Positions 35,333-47,319 of a DNA stretch of 64,000 nt are shown here, in pieces. Origin of the DNA: Biomphalaria glabrata (lineage: Eukaryota; Mollusca; Gastropoda; Planorbidae); contig NC_074723.1 of NCBI RefSeq assembly GCF_947242115.1, forward strand, positions 25,318,543-25,382,542. Reading direction: 5' to 3'. Within the stretch, counting starts at the first letter, position 1, and every line of letters starts with the position of its first letter. Below the pieces are notes generated by a model. That model worked only from the letters and a program-made list of their open reading frames with translations, was not told the origin of the DNA and did no database searches. Both the position numbers and the translations under genes were made by a program.

Positions 35333-35637
35333 CTCTTCTTCGATCAACAGTTTGGACGAGCAAGAAGTAAAGGAAAGATCACTCTCTTATTTCTTTCTGC
35401 GGATAGTCACCCCACGAAAATACATAAGATGGGGTGGAGAACAATTATTCACAAAATAGCAGGGCCGGACCGTTGTAACGAAAAAAGATCACTCTTTTTT
35501 TATTTCTACCTCACGTAAAAAAAAAGAGGGGGGGGGAGAACAAGTAATCTACTCTGTAGGAACTATCAAGGCGACAGAGAGCGCGGCTCAGGAAAAAAAG
35601 AGGGGGGAACAAGTATTTTTTCACCCTTCGCTACGGA

Positions 35638-35775
35638 TGTCTGCCTGGTCGTGCGGTTTGCGCGCTGGACTGTCCCATCCCCCTTCGTCCTGCGGGAGGT
35701 TTGGACTAGGAAGTCAATTATCGTCAACTCTGAAGGAACATCCGAAACATGTAAAACATTTTACAAGCAAACATT
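35638..35775 (+). repeat. tRNA-derived SINE, partly deleted
   Basis: GTCGTGCGGTTTGCGCGCTG has the A-box-like head of a molluscan tRNA SINE. It is followed by CGTCCTGCGGGAGGTTTGG and a body ending AACATGTAAAACATTTTACA. The usual B-box region between head and body appears to be missing. Confidence 0.55.
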
Positions 35776-37640
35776 TTACAAACACTAAATAGCAGCGCCA
35801 GACTTAACCATTGTGACCAAGATGTCATGGAAAGAGAACAAGTAATCTACTATGTATATGTACAGGTCACTAAATAGCAGGACCGGACTTGACAATTATG
35901 GAGCCCTATGCGAAACGGATTTCGCGGGGCCAAGTTTGGGTAGGGAAGCGGATAAGTGAAATTTAGGAGTTTGTATTAGAAAATAAATTCGTCTATGCAT
36001 TTTATTCATTCTTTACTACATACAGAATTACTTTACGAGCCTTGCATGTAGCGAATTCATACAGAATATCATAATATATATGTTTCCTACATAGATCACG
36101 CTCAATAGCAAGAATTACCAAATGTTTCAATCTATCTTTGAGAATTGTTGACCTCAAGTAATTCTTCATTAATTTGAAATCTGTTTTACGCAGCCTGTCG
36201 ACTAGTATATTTTATTTTCTTTGGTAAAAATGTCCAAAAAGTTACATGATAACAAAGGGGACGCAAAGGCAGTTGTTTTTTTTTTTAAGAACAAACAGTG
36301 TATGTATTTGCATTGTAGTTATTTTATATTTTAGTATTAATTATGCGAAAGAGACTTTATTACTAAATTCTAAGACAAATTAAATTATTAATTATGTGAC
36401 GTAGTTTTATCGTCCAAGTAGAACTTTTCTACGTTAGCAGCAAGATCGATTCAAAAGGTCTTTTTTAAAAGAAAACATATTAATGCCTCTTCAACAACGT
36501 GATTCTAGAGTCTACACCGTTTTTATGGCAGTACAAACAAATTTCTCTCGACTAACGTACCATTATAATATTGACTTTTTATACGTGAACAGAGCAGGAC
36601 AGGACGCCTTTCTAAAGATAAGGATGATCTGAGGACAACAAGCCCATTACAAACTCGCATGAACTACGTTCCTCACGCTGTGGGGGGGGGGGGCATCCCT
36701 TGGGAAGGGGCCAATGTTTTTTCATGAGGAGGCGACGTCCTGACCAATGGAGAGGAGGGTGAAACAATTCAAATTATTTTATAAAATTTAAAAGTTGTCT
36801 GTTCATTGAAGTTATCGATCAAATTTTGAATATTAACCCAGTGAAATGAAATTATCAATGTTTAAAAAGTTAAAATATTGTGAAGATAAAGAATTTGTAT
36901 CTTCTAATAATAGAATCTTTTAAAATGTTTACCGTTTAGCAACTTTAAAACATAATTAATATAAATAGTATATAAATAGTGAAACACTGCCTCGAATGTC
37001 TCTCACACTTCAGATACGGCCGGTTAACCTCTTCTTAATTTAATTTTATTTGATCTGCAAACTTCTTTCTAGTAGAAATTGTACAAGATAGATATGGGAG
37101 AATGAGTTTCTGAAACTCAGAAATGCGGAAAATGTTTGGTACCAGGGGCTTTTCCCCGGACCTTGATTGGTGATCTTTAAGCGTTCCCCGAGACCAATAG
37201 ATGACTAAGCCTAAGGTAGCGGCAAACTTACATTTTCCCCTTTAGATAATAGTAAAAGTTTGAATAACACAGCAAAATGTTATATCTTTTCCGTCTAAAA
37301 GTCTAAAAAAAGGAAACATGTTTAGTGGATTTTAATAAATATACATAGTAAAATATGCAAAACTATAGAAAAATGTCATAAACAATGGGATTTTCAAACA
37401 GAAATTATTAATTTTACGTTTGTGTAAAAATCGATGAAAATAGGTAATCATCTTACTGTATTGGTTCAACAAAATGAATTTCTATTGGGAAAGGTGGATA
37501 AAGTTGATAGCGTGAGGGGGGGGGGATTTGACACCCTTAGGTAACCTCACCGGGTGACACCGACCATAGTGACGCCACTGATCTATATTTCTAAAATAGT
37601 CAATGCATGAATCGCGAGGACTAGGGTGGTATATTTAGAA

Positions 37641-37699
37641 TCTTGGGCGTAGTCAGGATTTTTTTTGGGGGGCGGGGGGATTTTTTTGTTTTTGGGGAT
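37641..37699 (+). mobile_element. Single hAT-type end cut by solo LTR
   Basis: CTTGGGCGTAGTCAGGATTT followed by a G-run resembles the CAGTGGCGTAGC ends of hAT MITEs in this window. The solo LTR begins right after it, and no matching right end is seen beyond 38421. Confidence 0.35.
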
Positions 37700-38417
37700 T
37701 GTTATAAACCTGGTGGTGGCACAGAGAGGGGTAGTGGTGTGTGTGTAGTCAGCCGACGCCAATCGCCCCAGGCCAGCGCTAGACCGTGACGAGTTACGAC
37801 GGTCAGCCGAGTCGAGTGTCAACATGACGGTTCGGGAAGGATCGCCGTCGTGAACAGAGCTCAGGAGCGTCACGAGGGATGTAGTCATGTGACGAAGCTA
37901 GAAACGTCGAGCGATGTTCCGTCCGGTTCTAGAAGGACAGTAGGGACCCTATATAAGAGCGAAGGTGTTGCAGTCAAGACGGCTTAGAAAAGGGGCTCAA
38001 TACAGCACGGTTCACGACAGGGCTCAGAACACGGTCGACTACAGCACAATTCAACGGTGTGGTTCTGTACGGAGCACTTCAACGGTTCAGTGCGGAGTAC
38101 TGTCAAGTACAGTTGAGACGACTGGCGTCTTGATCTTGGTCTGCGATCGAGTCCGACACAACGAGCCTAGTGTGTGAAGTCAGTCCTGAACTGTTGAACC
38201 CAGTGCAAGCCCGGAACGAGACGGAGAGGCCAGTGCAAGAGTTGATACGGCGGTACGGTGTTATTTGTACAGTGTACGTGTTGCCAATTGTAGAGTATTG
38301 GCTGTTATTTATTCAACTATTAAACTGTTACGTTACTTTGGAGCCCTGAGTTGTCAAGTTTTTTTAGGTTGGTGGTGTATGGTGCAGTTTGCAGAGAGCC
38401 TGGATAGTGAGATTCGT

Positions 38418-38421
<4 letters not shown>
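37700..38421 (+). mobile_element. Solo LTR of the 5067-8291 family
   Basis: It starts TGTTATAAACCTGG and ends ATTCGTAACA, and aligns along its whole length with the LTRs at 5067 and 7550, with several percent divergence plus small indels. No interior follows, so it is a solo LTR left by recombination. The flanks (GGAT, ATAT) do not match; the right flank has become a TA repeat. Older than the 5067-8291 copy. Confidence 0.85.

Positions 38422-38471
<50 letters not shown>
38422..38471. repeat. (TA)n microsatellite
   Basis: About 24 TA units directly at the right edge of the solo LTR. Confidence 0.9.
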
Positions 38472-38474
<3 letters not shown>

Positions 38475-38589
38475 TGTATGGATGGATGTGTGTGTGTACA
38501 TAATAAATCTCTATTACATTTTGATCCTTCATTCTTTTGGAAGACGTCTATTGTGCCCTTGAATAGGTTCTTCTTGGAGTTAGTGGGAA

Positions 38590-38690
38590 AATTGTTGACT
38601 CCTCGCCCTAGCCAGCAAGGGGTCTGGAGGAGCGCTGAGAGCTCCGCCAGCGTGGGGCCAAGCACTATTTCTGGTACTGAAAACCAACTA
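38590..38690 (+). repeat. Unnamed repeat D, copy 2
   Basis: Shares CCAGC-AGCAAGG, TCTGGAGGAGCGCTGAGAGC and GGGGCCAAGC-type blocks with 14010-14090. Class unknown. Confidence 0.45.
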
Positions 38691-38779
38691 AATGCATATT
38701 CTGAGGTACCTACAGTGCATTATTTTGCTATTAAAAAGTTTTATTTAAAAAACCTAATGTGCTATTCTTACTGACTTAG

Positions 38780-39230
38780 ACCCTCCCGCGCCGTTCGGCG
38801 CATTTGCTGGCAAGCTGTTTCCACGAAAATCTGTCACTGGCAATGTCTGAAGCCTCTTCCCACCTGCTCTGAGGACCTCCATGAAAGTGTGGCGCCAAGT
38901 TGTACTAGGGTGTCATCGCAACTCTTATTATGCGTAATTCATTTTGTCGGAGAACATGTCCCGGAGAACATGTCCCTCATGCGACGCTCTGTCACAACCT
39001 TACTAAGGCATACGTTCGTCTCCCTTACGGGATACGTGCCCTGCCAAACGTAACTGTCGGACCATAATAAGTCCCTCTATAGTCTATACTGTCCATACCG
39101 GCGTTCTCAAGGACATCGCTGTTTGTAGTGCGGTCTTTTGTCACCGTATGTCCATGATGGAGCGCAAAGCATCTTTGGTGAAAGCGCTCAAGAAGTCTTA
39201 GTTGCTTTCTGTATCGACAAACACACCAAG
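38780..39230 (-). mobile_element. LINE reverse transcriptase C-terminal fragment
   Basis: The minus strand reads LRLLERFHQRC, then TTNSDVLENAGMDSID, later SRWEEASDIASDRFSWKQLA. This is the order found after the thumb domain in a widespread animal LINE group. Stops and frameshifts interrupt it. Confidence 0.7.
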
Positions 39231-40309
39231 CACAAATCACGTTTGGATTTTGAAAGTTATTACAGAAAACATCTTTACATTCCGTATCTTGAATGGTTAG
39301 TTTCTTCATTAACGTCTAACTTTTATAGCAATTATAATGCTCAGTTCAACCTGTTTTGTCTTCATCCTAAATAGATGCAAGAGCTGAAACGTGAAGAAGA
39401 CTCTAAACACTGCATGATAAGCGTTCATTAAAGTCTTAGCTTGTCTCTCGCGACAAGAAGCAATTCATCAGTTAAGTTATAGAAAGTTTCGGCATCCACA
39501 GTCGAAGTTTCCAGTTTTTGTTTGATCGCATGGGCCGCGTGTACAGTAGGCCTAAATATTTTTTTTTTTTTTTATTTTAAATTTCATGAACCACGTATTT
39601 GCAGTGCATTTAATATCGCATAAGGATGGGGTCACTAGTTATTTTCTTTAATAATCTGCGTAACAAGAAAGTAATACGAAAGTTTAAGCCACGACTATGA
39701 GCCAAAGGTCGGAACTTGCACCCCCTGCACAAAATCCCGCGGTCGCTCCTGCCAAGCCCACGGGCACTTTGCCATGCCACTGAAAAAAAAGTCATCAGCT
39801 TCACAAAGAAGGAATTGTCTTTTTTTAAAAAAAAAGGCAATTTAATTGTTTAATAATTTTATTGCCTTGATAAAAATATTGATATGCCGCAAATCAGTCC
39901 CGGTGTTTACATTTGACTTAAAAGTACAAGTCACCTCTTGTAATTTAAAGCTGCCAACTTACCAATTTTAATGCTTATGTGAAGGCAAAATTTATATCGC
40001 GCACTTTTTTTTTTTATCTTAAGAAATGAAAATTAACCACCACACAACAATTGCTAATGTAATATGTTTTAAATATAAAACAATCAACGCAAACTTTTTT
40101 CTTATTATTAGTTCTGGGAGTTGTTTTTTCTTTTTTGTTTATTAAATTTCTCATTTATTTTCCCTCGTTTACATGTCATAAGTGCTGTTATTAAATGTAT
40201 TAGGTCTATTGATTATTCAATTATTGGTCAATTGAATTATAGGCTATTGACTGTCATTGTGTACAGCTTCTTCAGATTGCCGGATAGTTTAAATAATGTC
40301 GGGAATGGT
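39231..40309. other. Unassigned intergenic sequence
   Basis: Between the LINE fragment and the next island I see homopolymer runs and no gene or repeat that I can name. Confidence 0.4.
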
Positions 40310-40680
40310 TGCTAGATTCTAGATCTAGAACTCTACTCTAAGAGTGCGTTACGTTGCTCTATAAACAAAAACTTTTTTTATATATCAACTATATAATATA
40401 TATATATATATATATAGTCTATAGATCTAGAGAGTTATCTAGAGTATTCTAGATGTAGAAGACTACCAACTCTAGATCTAATAATAGGCCTACTCATAGA
40501 GGGCCTTCGATCTCTGTCTGACTAATCAGTAGACGATGAGTAGTAGATCAAAACTAGAGTTGACCAGACACCAGCAGAGTGACTATATAGTCCTGAGTAT
40601 AGAGTATAGTCTACATATATAGATTAAACATGGCTACAATCTTAGATGTTCTAGAAACTCTAGATCTATGTTTATTAACT
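40310..40680. repeat. AGATCT/TCTAGA island
   Basis: Clustered TCTAGATCTAGA-type words with a TATATA run near 40385-40416. It overlaps the 5' end of the open frame at 40630. Confidence 0.55.
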
Positions 40681-40977
40681 TCAGTTCATATTTTCAATAA
40701 CTACATTGGCATGAAAAATAATACAGTAACTAAATTTGTAGTCAATAATGAGGATTCAGTCCAGAAATTTCTCTATTATCTGTGCTGTGTTTGTCGATGC
40801 TGTGGCCTTGACCAGAAAGAAAAGTACATCTCACCTCGAATATTCTGCCGGTCACTTGTAAACCATTCGGAGGGGCTATATAAAGCTATTCGTTTAGAAA
40901 TTAAAGTAGTCTCCACACAGTTAACAACGTCAAATGTAAAGCAGTGCAGTATGCTAATCTATATTTTTGAATTTTAG
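40630..40977 (+). CDS. Possible first exon of an unknown gene (weak PEX11 look)
   Basis: An open frame of 115 codons starts at an ATG in good context (AAACATGG). A plausible donor, AAT|GTAAAG, at 40935/40936 would end an exon of 102 codons in phase 0. The stretch TKFVVNNEDSVQKFLYYLCC and the later RLEIKVVSTQL loosely resemble the start of peroxisomal PEX11 proteins (helix with D-K-hydrophobic-Y-C spacing). No following exon was found before the heat shock gene 330 bp downstream. It could also be a broken copy or chance frame. Confidence 0.35.
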   Translation: MATILDVLETLDLCLLTSVHIFNNYIGMKNNTVTKFVVNNEDSVQKFLYYLCCVCRCCGLDQKEKYISPRIFCRSLVNHSEGLYKAIRLEIKVVSTQLTTSNVKQCSMLIYIFEF

Positions 40978-41182
40978 ACCCCTAAAGTATAAATAAACTT
41001 AAAGTATATGCATATATATACGATTTACTCTTAATCTGTGGATAACTATAATCTTTTATAGTCTATATATATTAGCATCAAGCAATCGTATAATAAAAAA
41101 GCATAGGCCTAATCTACAGACTACGCGTCTACGCTCAGTGCCCTTAATTTTCATTACAGCCACATCTAGACAAGTTATTTAT

Positions 41183-41189
41183 TATAAAG
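41183..41189 (+). promoter_or_regulatory. Candidate TATA box of the small heat shock gene
   Basis: TATAAAG lies 75 bp before the start codon, giving a short predicted 5' UTR. I see no clustered heat shock elements nearby. The only neat TTCnnGAA pair is TTCTAGAA at 40649-40656, over 600 bp upstream. Confidence 0.35.
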
Positions 41190-41263
41190 TCTCTAGATCT
41201 AAATCTGTATCTAGAGCTAGATCTTAGTCTAGTACCTTTGTACATTCAACAACAAACACAAAA

Positions 41264-43721
41264 ATGTTTGCGGTTACACCACGCATGACTGATGATTTTG
41301 GTTTACTTCGACTGGTAGATGAATTAGTCAACCCTTGGGATCTGAGGACACCTATGATGTACAGAGATGGTACACTAGCCAATCTTTCAGGTCGACTAGG
41401 AGATTCAGAAGTAAGTATTTTAATAATAGATCTATTTGTTTTATTTTACTTATCCATTTGAGTGCAACATGGATGTGCCATGAAAATTGTTAATTGTGAG
41501 CTCATAATATCCCATATTGTTAATTGTGAGCTCATAATATCCCATATGAATCATCCCAACTTATTCATGCCCAAATGTGAGTATAAATCCTTTCAATATG
41601 AAGTTTAGACACATTCAAGTCATTTTCATAAAGATTTGAGATTGGTTCATCTTAAATTATTTGAAGGAGAAACCTTAATTTATAGCTTAAGTTCTGAAGT
41701 CTTTTTAAGTGTTATATTTTGTTGACTATAGCATTATTAATCCTTAAAGTGCTGAGCTATTTTACAATGAGTGCATGCAAATGGAATTACAATTCTGATG
41801 TTTAGAGGCTAATTTACCACACGCATTTTAGGGGTTAACTACACCTGTCCTCAGTGGTGTAGCAAGAAATTTGCCATCATTAGGGGACCCGGGGGGGACT
41901 TGACCTCTTTGGGGACCTCTGCATTTAGCGTAATATTTAATGTAAAAAAAAATTTAGAACACTTATTTAGGGGTTCCATTCAAGTGAGAGCCCGGGGGGG
42001 GGGGGGGGGGGGGCTTTTCAAGTTTACCCCCACCCCCACCATGGCTACGCTACTGCCTATACTATTGTGTTTTTTTGTTTTGTTTTTGGTGCTGAAACCT
42101 GATTGTCAATTACTGTAATTGAGTTTAAATCTGTTTAAACAATTATATATATATTTAAATTATTTGTAATGTTTGTATGACTATTATGGGTTATTGTGTC
42201 ATAAAAATGATTGATAGTATATTTGTGCTACTCTTGAAGTTTGTTGATGTTGAAACTTAAGTCTTAAGTTAATATTTTTATTTATTATTTGAATCAAGGC
42301 CTTTTTTTGTACCGGTACCAAAATCCTAATTTATTCTGACTAAAATATTTGATAACCTTTATCTTATTTTTTTCTATTTCAATAATTTTATAAAAACTTT
42401 TGCCTTGTAAGAATCAGTGAATGATTATCGTTTTTTTTTTCAAATTAATTATTGTAAATTAAAAATTGCTTTCTTTAAGTAACTGCTTTTAAATTAAAAT
42501 ACTCTATATCTTTAAATTTCTTTGAATCTTTAAAATTCTGCCATCTTTTAGTTGGATTTAAAGATATGTCACTATATTTTTTTATAAGAGTATCAAGTTT
42601 CTCTTTATAGCCTTACATCATTGACAAGAGAGACTGCATCATCACCCCATGCAATACTTGTAAAAAGGAAATCAAATAACTGTTGTAATTGTTTTAAAAC
42701 CAAGTATATTTGATTGACAGCAAACATTGTAAAAAGAAATCTAGAACTTCAATAGTGAATTTTTTTTTTTAATGATAAGAGCCAAAGATTGTTTTATGCC
42801 AAAAAAATTTTTACAAGTTTAATTTGTAAAAATATTATATCCAATAACTTCTGATTTCTAGATTCAAAATACAGATAAAGAGTTCCGTATTCGTTTGGAT
42901 CTTCGCCATTATAGTCCAGAAGAGGTGAAAATTACATCAGATAACAAAAAAATAACAATCAAAGCAAAACATGAAGAAAAACAGGACAACCATGGCTATG
43001 TTTCAAGAGAGATGATTCGAACTTATGCACTGCCAGATGTAAGTATAAAAGTATTGTCTACCTTTTTCTAAAACATGGTTAGTTATGGCATATTCAATGG
43101 TTACAGTGCTAATCAAAGTAAAAACACATACAGTCCCAATATCTTAGGATAATGAAATTTTAAATTCAATGAAAACAAAATAGAGATAGATTCAAGATAA
43201 TCATTTTATACAGTATATTATATCAATATTCATGATTCTCATGTTACATTTTGTGTTGTTGAACTAAATTACTTTAGTATAGTCTCTGTTTGAAACCATT
43301 TGAAAAATGAAGCAAGAGGGTCACATTCCTGGAGCTAGCAGTCAACTAGAATGTTGGCTAGATATATTACCTAATAATATCTGTCACCTTTATAGGCAAG
43401 GACTCTCCCCCCCCCCCCCCAATCACCCCATACTAAAAAAAAAAACAACAACAAAAAACTATATATTTGATTGATATTTTATCAGAGACTCGGTTTGGAA
43501 ACATCAGCCACCAAACACCACATACAAAATGTAATTGATGTATAAAAGTTAAATATTGTAATATTTCTATATTTCTTTTTTTTTAAATCTATTTTTAGGA
43601 TGTTGATCCAAAATCTGTAACTTCAGTGATGAATACTCAAGGCACACTGAACATCAAAGTAGCAAAGAAGCCACTGGAAGCTCCAAAAGAAATTGCTATT
43701 CCTGTGGAGTTTAAAAAATAA
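41264..43721 (+). CDS. Small heat shock protein (alpha-crystallin/Hsp20 family)
   Basis: Three exons (41264-41410, 42862-43038, 43599-43721, stop TAA), all joined in phase 0 with GTAAGT donors, give 148 aa. Residues 1-50 are the variable N-terminal arm (MFAVTPRMTDDFGLLRLVDE). The alpha-crystallin domain runs from about 55 to 135: EFRIRLDLRHYSPEEVKI, ITIKAKHEEK, YVSREMIRTYALPD, and the closing GTLNIKV strand. The C-terminal IPV near residue 144 fits the I-x-I/V motif that docks on neighbouring subunits. Such proteins are ATP-independent holdases forming oligomers in the cytosol. The family is certain; the exact orthologue is not. Confidence 0.95.
41852..42055. mobile_element. hAT MITE in first intron of the heat shock gene
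   Basis: Left end CAGTGGTGTAGCAAG; reverse complement of right end CAGTAGCGTAGCCATGG. Flanks CCTGTCCT and CCTATACT are an 8-bp duplication with two mismatches. The interior has a long G-run. Confidence 0.75.
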
Positions 43722-43737
43722 TTTTCACAAGCCTGAC

Positions 43738-43855
43738 ATTTGTTCTTTGAAGTTGATAATATACATTTTCATGATTGACTATTTCAAATTTCATGATTTT
43801 GTTCTTTGAAGTTGATAGACATTTTCATGATTTTGTTCTTTGAAGTTTACACTCT
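43738..43855 (+). repeat. Tandem repeat in heat shock 3' UTR
   Basis: TTGTTCTTTGAAGTT occurs three times, with CATTTTCATGAT between copies. It would lie in the 3' UTR. Confidence 0.8.
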
Positions 43856-43905
43856 GTTAAAACTTGTGTATAATTTTATTTGTGTATTTTTGTTCCTATA
43901 TGGTC

Positions 43906-43911
43906 AATAAA
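43906..43911 (+). terminator. Polyadenylation signal of the heat shock gene
   Basis: AATAAA 185 bp after the stop codon, followed by a TG-containing stretch. It is the first such hexamer after the coding end. Confidence 0.7.
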
Positions 43912-44904
43912 CCATGTGACAAATAACATTAACCTGTTTAATGTGATATTCATGATATTTTGTTTATAGACTTTGGGGAACAACAATAATTGTTAAAAAT
44001 TAAAATAAATTATTATATATTAAATAGTTGTAAAATTGTTTAACTCTTAAAGTTGATTGAGAGGAGTATATATATACATTTTATTTTTCATGTCATGGGT
44101 CCTATCAAGTCCAAGTTATTTTTTGTCAGCTATATATGTCCTGGACATTTTTCATTTTAAAATGTGTTGTATTTACAATGACCCACTGTACAAAACATTG
44201 TATTTAAAATAAAATGGTGCTCAACATAGAATAGAAAACATAGAATTTCCCTTAAAATTTTGTACCATTTTTAGCCTAAGCATACACAGACACACTGTGA
44301 TACATACATGTATATTAAAGTATTGTTGTTGTTTTTTTAGAAGGGTATAGTAGGCCTTTAGTGCTAAAAAAAAATGCAGGTCAAATACCATCTGCTATTC
44401 ACGGCATGTAAAGTGAAGTGAAATAAGCAAGGTAGGAAAGCATTGTAGATATAGAAGGTAGATCACTTGCTAGAAGAAGCACTGTTTCTCTGTCTCCAGC
44501 GCAATTGATAGGCCTATAGAGTTAAGAACCGCAGTTTAAACATTTTGAATAAATGAAAAACCAGCAAAGCATAAAAAATACACAAAGCTAATGAGAAACG
44601 CATAATAATTACCATATAGCTCAATACTGCAATTTAATGTTCTCGAAGTAGCCTACACAAAACAAAATTAATTTTAAAAAAATAAATTATAGCTTTTAGA
44701 TATATACTAATATAGTTTTATATAGCACTGCTTTCATGCTTAAAGCATCAAATAGCATGCTCAAAATTATCGATAATTAAGTAATGAACTGGTTAGTTTG
44801 TTGATTAATGTAGGCCATATTGTCTTCGACAAGGAATAATTATACAAAGTTTCAATTTGATTCGCGAATGGGAAGTGGAAGAAATATGGTGTACAAGATT
44901 TGTG

Positions 44905-45240
44905 CCAGACCCATATACATAAATAAATATAGACTGGCCGAAGGAAGTAATTAAATTCATGTTACTTGAAAACATGTATATCTATTGTATTCGGATTTCC
45001 GAATTATGAACAATTGCAGTATCTTCTTTCTTAGAGATTAAACAAAACTACACTGCCTCCTTAATACAATATATATATAGTTAATATAGGTGTGTGGCTG
45101 AAATAGATATGAATACTTAACTTTTATACTGCTCATAAATGCTGTATAATAAAGTACACAAAATTGCAAGTCACAAATTTTCGTTTCATAAAACTCTTTA
45201 ATCGGCCAGTCTATATTTATTTATGTCTATGGCCAGACCA
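44905..45240. repeat. Inverted repeat with ~257-bp spacer
   Basis: ACATAAATAAATATAGACTG at about 44918 runs to GGCCGA at 44943. Its reverse complement occupies about 45203-45230. The 27-bp arms are perfect, and GTGCCAGACC/GTCTGGCC-type similarity extends outward. It could form a large hairpin or be a MITE of unknown family. Confidence 0.7.
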
Positions 45241-45532
45241 TAGACTTGTATATTATACTAGACTGGAAACAGAAATAAATTCTTATCCGCGATTGATTTT
45301 GTCACAGACCTATATATATAGCCTAAAACTCAAGACCAGTTAGAGCCCACATGAGCCCTTGGGGATGATACCAAAGAAGAAAAAATATTTTGTAAAGAAA
45401 TATTTTGCACTTTTTTTTTAAATGCCGATTTAAAATATAGCATAGAATCAAAAAGCTCCCTCAAAATATCCTAAACTTAATACCAAGCTTTAAATTAATT
45501 TCAAAACGTTAACTCGTGTTTCCATCCAGAGC

Positions 45533-45605
45533 AGCGCTTCTCAACCTTTTTAGCTCGGAGACCCCTTTTTACTATTCCCAACAATTCGGCGACACCCAAC
45601 TGTAA
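45533..45605 (+). mobile_element. Single hAT end, CAGCGGTTCTCAACC family
   Basis: GCAGCGCTTCTCAACCTTTT and AGCTCGGAGACCCC match the left end of the MITE at 18659. The other end is missing. Confidence 0.65.
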
Positions 45606-46599
45606 AATTATTATTTTTCGTTCAAAAGCATAAGAAACTGTGCTTTTGCTAATGGTATAAAAATGTAATCCAAATGTGAATATCTGTTATGTATAGCCCT
45701 AACCAAAGTTAAATGTTTAATCACAAAACAATATGTAATTTCCGTATATTCTTGAAATAAATATTTCTCCATAAACCTATAATTAAATTCCAAATAAATG
45801 AAATTTTATGGCGTACATTTATTAACATTTTATTTGGTATCCACCATATTCATGTTCATGTGACAATTTGAAAAGCATGACGGAGCTCGGATAGTGATCA
45901 GGATAAGAGTAAACTACATCGTTACAATTGTTGCGGCAGTGTGACATTGTTTCTGTTTCACCAGATAAGGAATTCTAGGGATAGTCTTTGCAAGATCACA
46001 ATCAATTTTTTTGTTTAAACTTGATAACTAATAGGCTAGAAACCCCATGTTTCGCAAAAAAAAAAAAAAAAAAAAAAAAATTATTGAAAATGAAAGGAGG
46101 GTGCAATACAGACAAATCGGGTTATGACTGCTACACTAAATCCAGATTTGTGTTACTGACTATAAAGAGAACTGAGAAATCATTTTTGCTTTAAGAGCTC
46201 AAAAACTTCTTCTGTGAATGGACTTCTGACAAGTCTTTTCTTGGGAAAGGTATGTCAGATTTGGAAATTGTGACAAAATATTCTTACACAGATTATTATT
46301 TTATTCGTTTGTCAGCTTTAATGCCATTTTCCTCACAGAGAGTAGATAACATGGAAATCATATTTTTTTCTAATTTTGTTTGTCAATTTGAATTTTCATT
46401 CGGAAGGATCGGATTTTTTCCAGACTAAATGAGGAAAGTTGCAAGTAGACATTGTTGGATCGCTTTTATGCCACCAAACATATTTATTTATTTTTTTACT
46501 ATTTCCTAAGCAGAGACTTTCTTGAATTCTGTTGCATGTTTCCCTACAAAAGTTGTTAGCATACTGTCTAGTCATTTGTTTTGCCTCTTAATTAGCAGT

Positions 46600-47315
46600 T
46601 TTGAAGACCTGTAAAGTTTTTGGGCTTGATGATGCGCATAGACAAGACTTCCGCAGCATATGGTATGCAAATAAATGCCGAAAAAAAAAAAAATTATGAC
46701 CAATAGCCAACAGCGCTTTAAAAGGGGCATCAGTATTAGAGGTGAAAAGCTGACTAGTGTCAGTAGTTTCAAATACCTCGGAGCTAATGTCTCAGATGAA
46801 GGAACGAAATTTGAATTACTGGCCCGAATTGAACAGTCCACAGCAGCCCTTTCAAAACTTAAAATAATATGGCAAGACAAGGCATAGCACTCGGCACCAA
46901 AACCAGACTGATGCGCTCTCTGGTCATGGCTACTTTCTTATATGCTTACGAATCTTGGACGCTGACTGCAGAGCTAGAGAGGAGGATCCTGAGATGCAAC
47001 AGAAGGTTCCTAGGTATCACATTTAAAGACCGCATCACAAACCACGAGACAGGGATACTACAGCGATTGGACTACACGTAAAAAAACGCAAGCTAAAACT
47101 ATGGCCATATTACAATGTCTTCGGGGCTCGCAAATACCTTATTCAGGGAACAGTACCAGGAAAAAGAAGAAGAGAAAAAACTATGAAAAGACAGCATAAA
47201 AGAATGGACGGGCCTGCCATCTAAGGCAAAAGACAGAGAGGAATGGAAAAAGATGTCTGACAGATCTTGCATGATGCCCAAACGGTCCAACAGACTAAGG
47301 GATAGGTAAAGGTAA
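46600..47315 (+). mobile_element. 5'-truncated LINE, GGTAAA-tailed family
   Basis: The plus strand reads the reverse transcriptase C-terminal region: KTSAAYGMQINAEK-like, GEKLTSVSSFKYLGANVSDE, LARIEQSTAALSKLKIIWQD, then TRLMRSLVMATFLYAYESWT and finally EWTGLPSKAKDREEWKKMSD. The coding end is NRLRDR, directly followed by GGTAAAGGTAAAAG. It is the same family as 4160-5035. Frameshifts and stops make it dead. Confidence 0.85.
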
Positions 47316-47319
47316 AAGA

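Larger units (their letters stand above)
43912..46599. other. Intergenic sequence
   Basis: It holds the inverted repeat at 44905-45240, a hAT end at 45533-45605 and an A-run at 46056-46080. Otherwise I see no gene. Confidence 0.45.

Noticed and set aside
38265-38774. 169-codon plus-strand open frame
   Set aside because: It runs from the solo LTR through a TA microsatellite (Tyr-Ile repeats) into repeat D; a chance frame.
40649-40656. TTCTAGAA as heat shock element of the small heat shock gene
   Set aside because: A single two-unit match over 600 bp from the start, inside a TCTAGA-rich island where it is expected by chance.
41160-41263. In-frame upstream extension joining 40630-40935 to the heat shock gene
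   Set aside because: The only acceptor there puts the heat shock frame out of phase, and the start at 41264 already fits the family.
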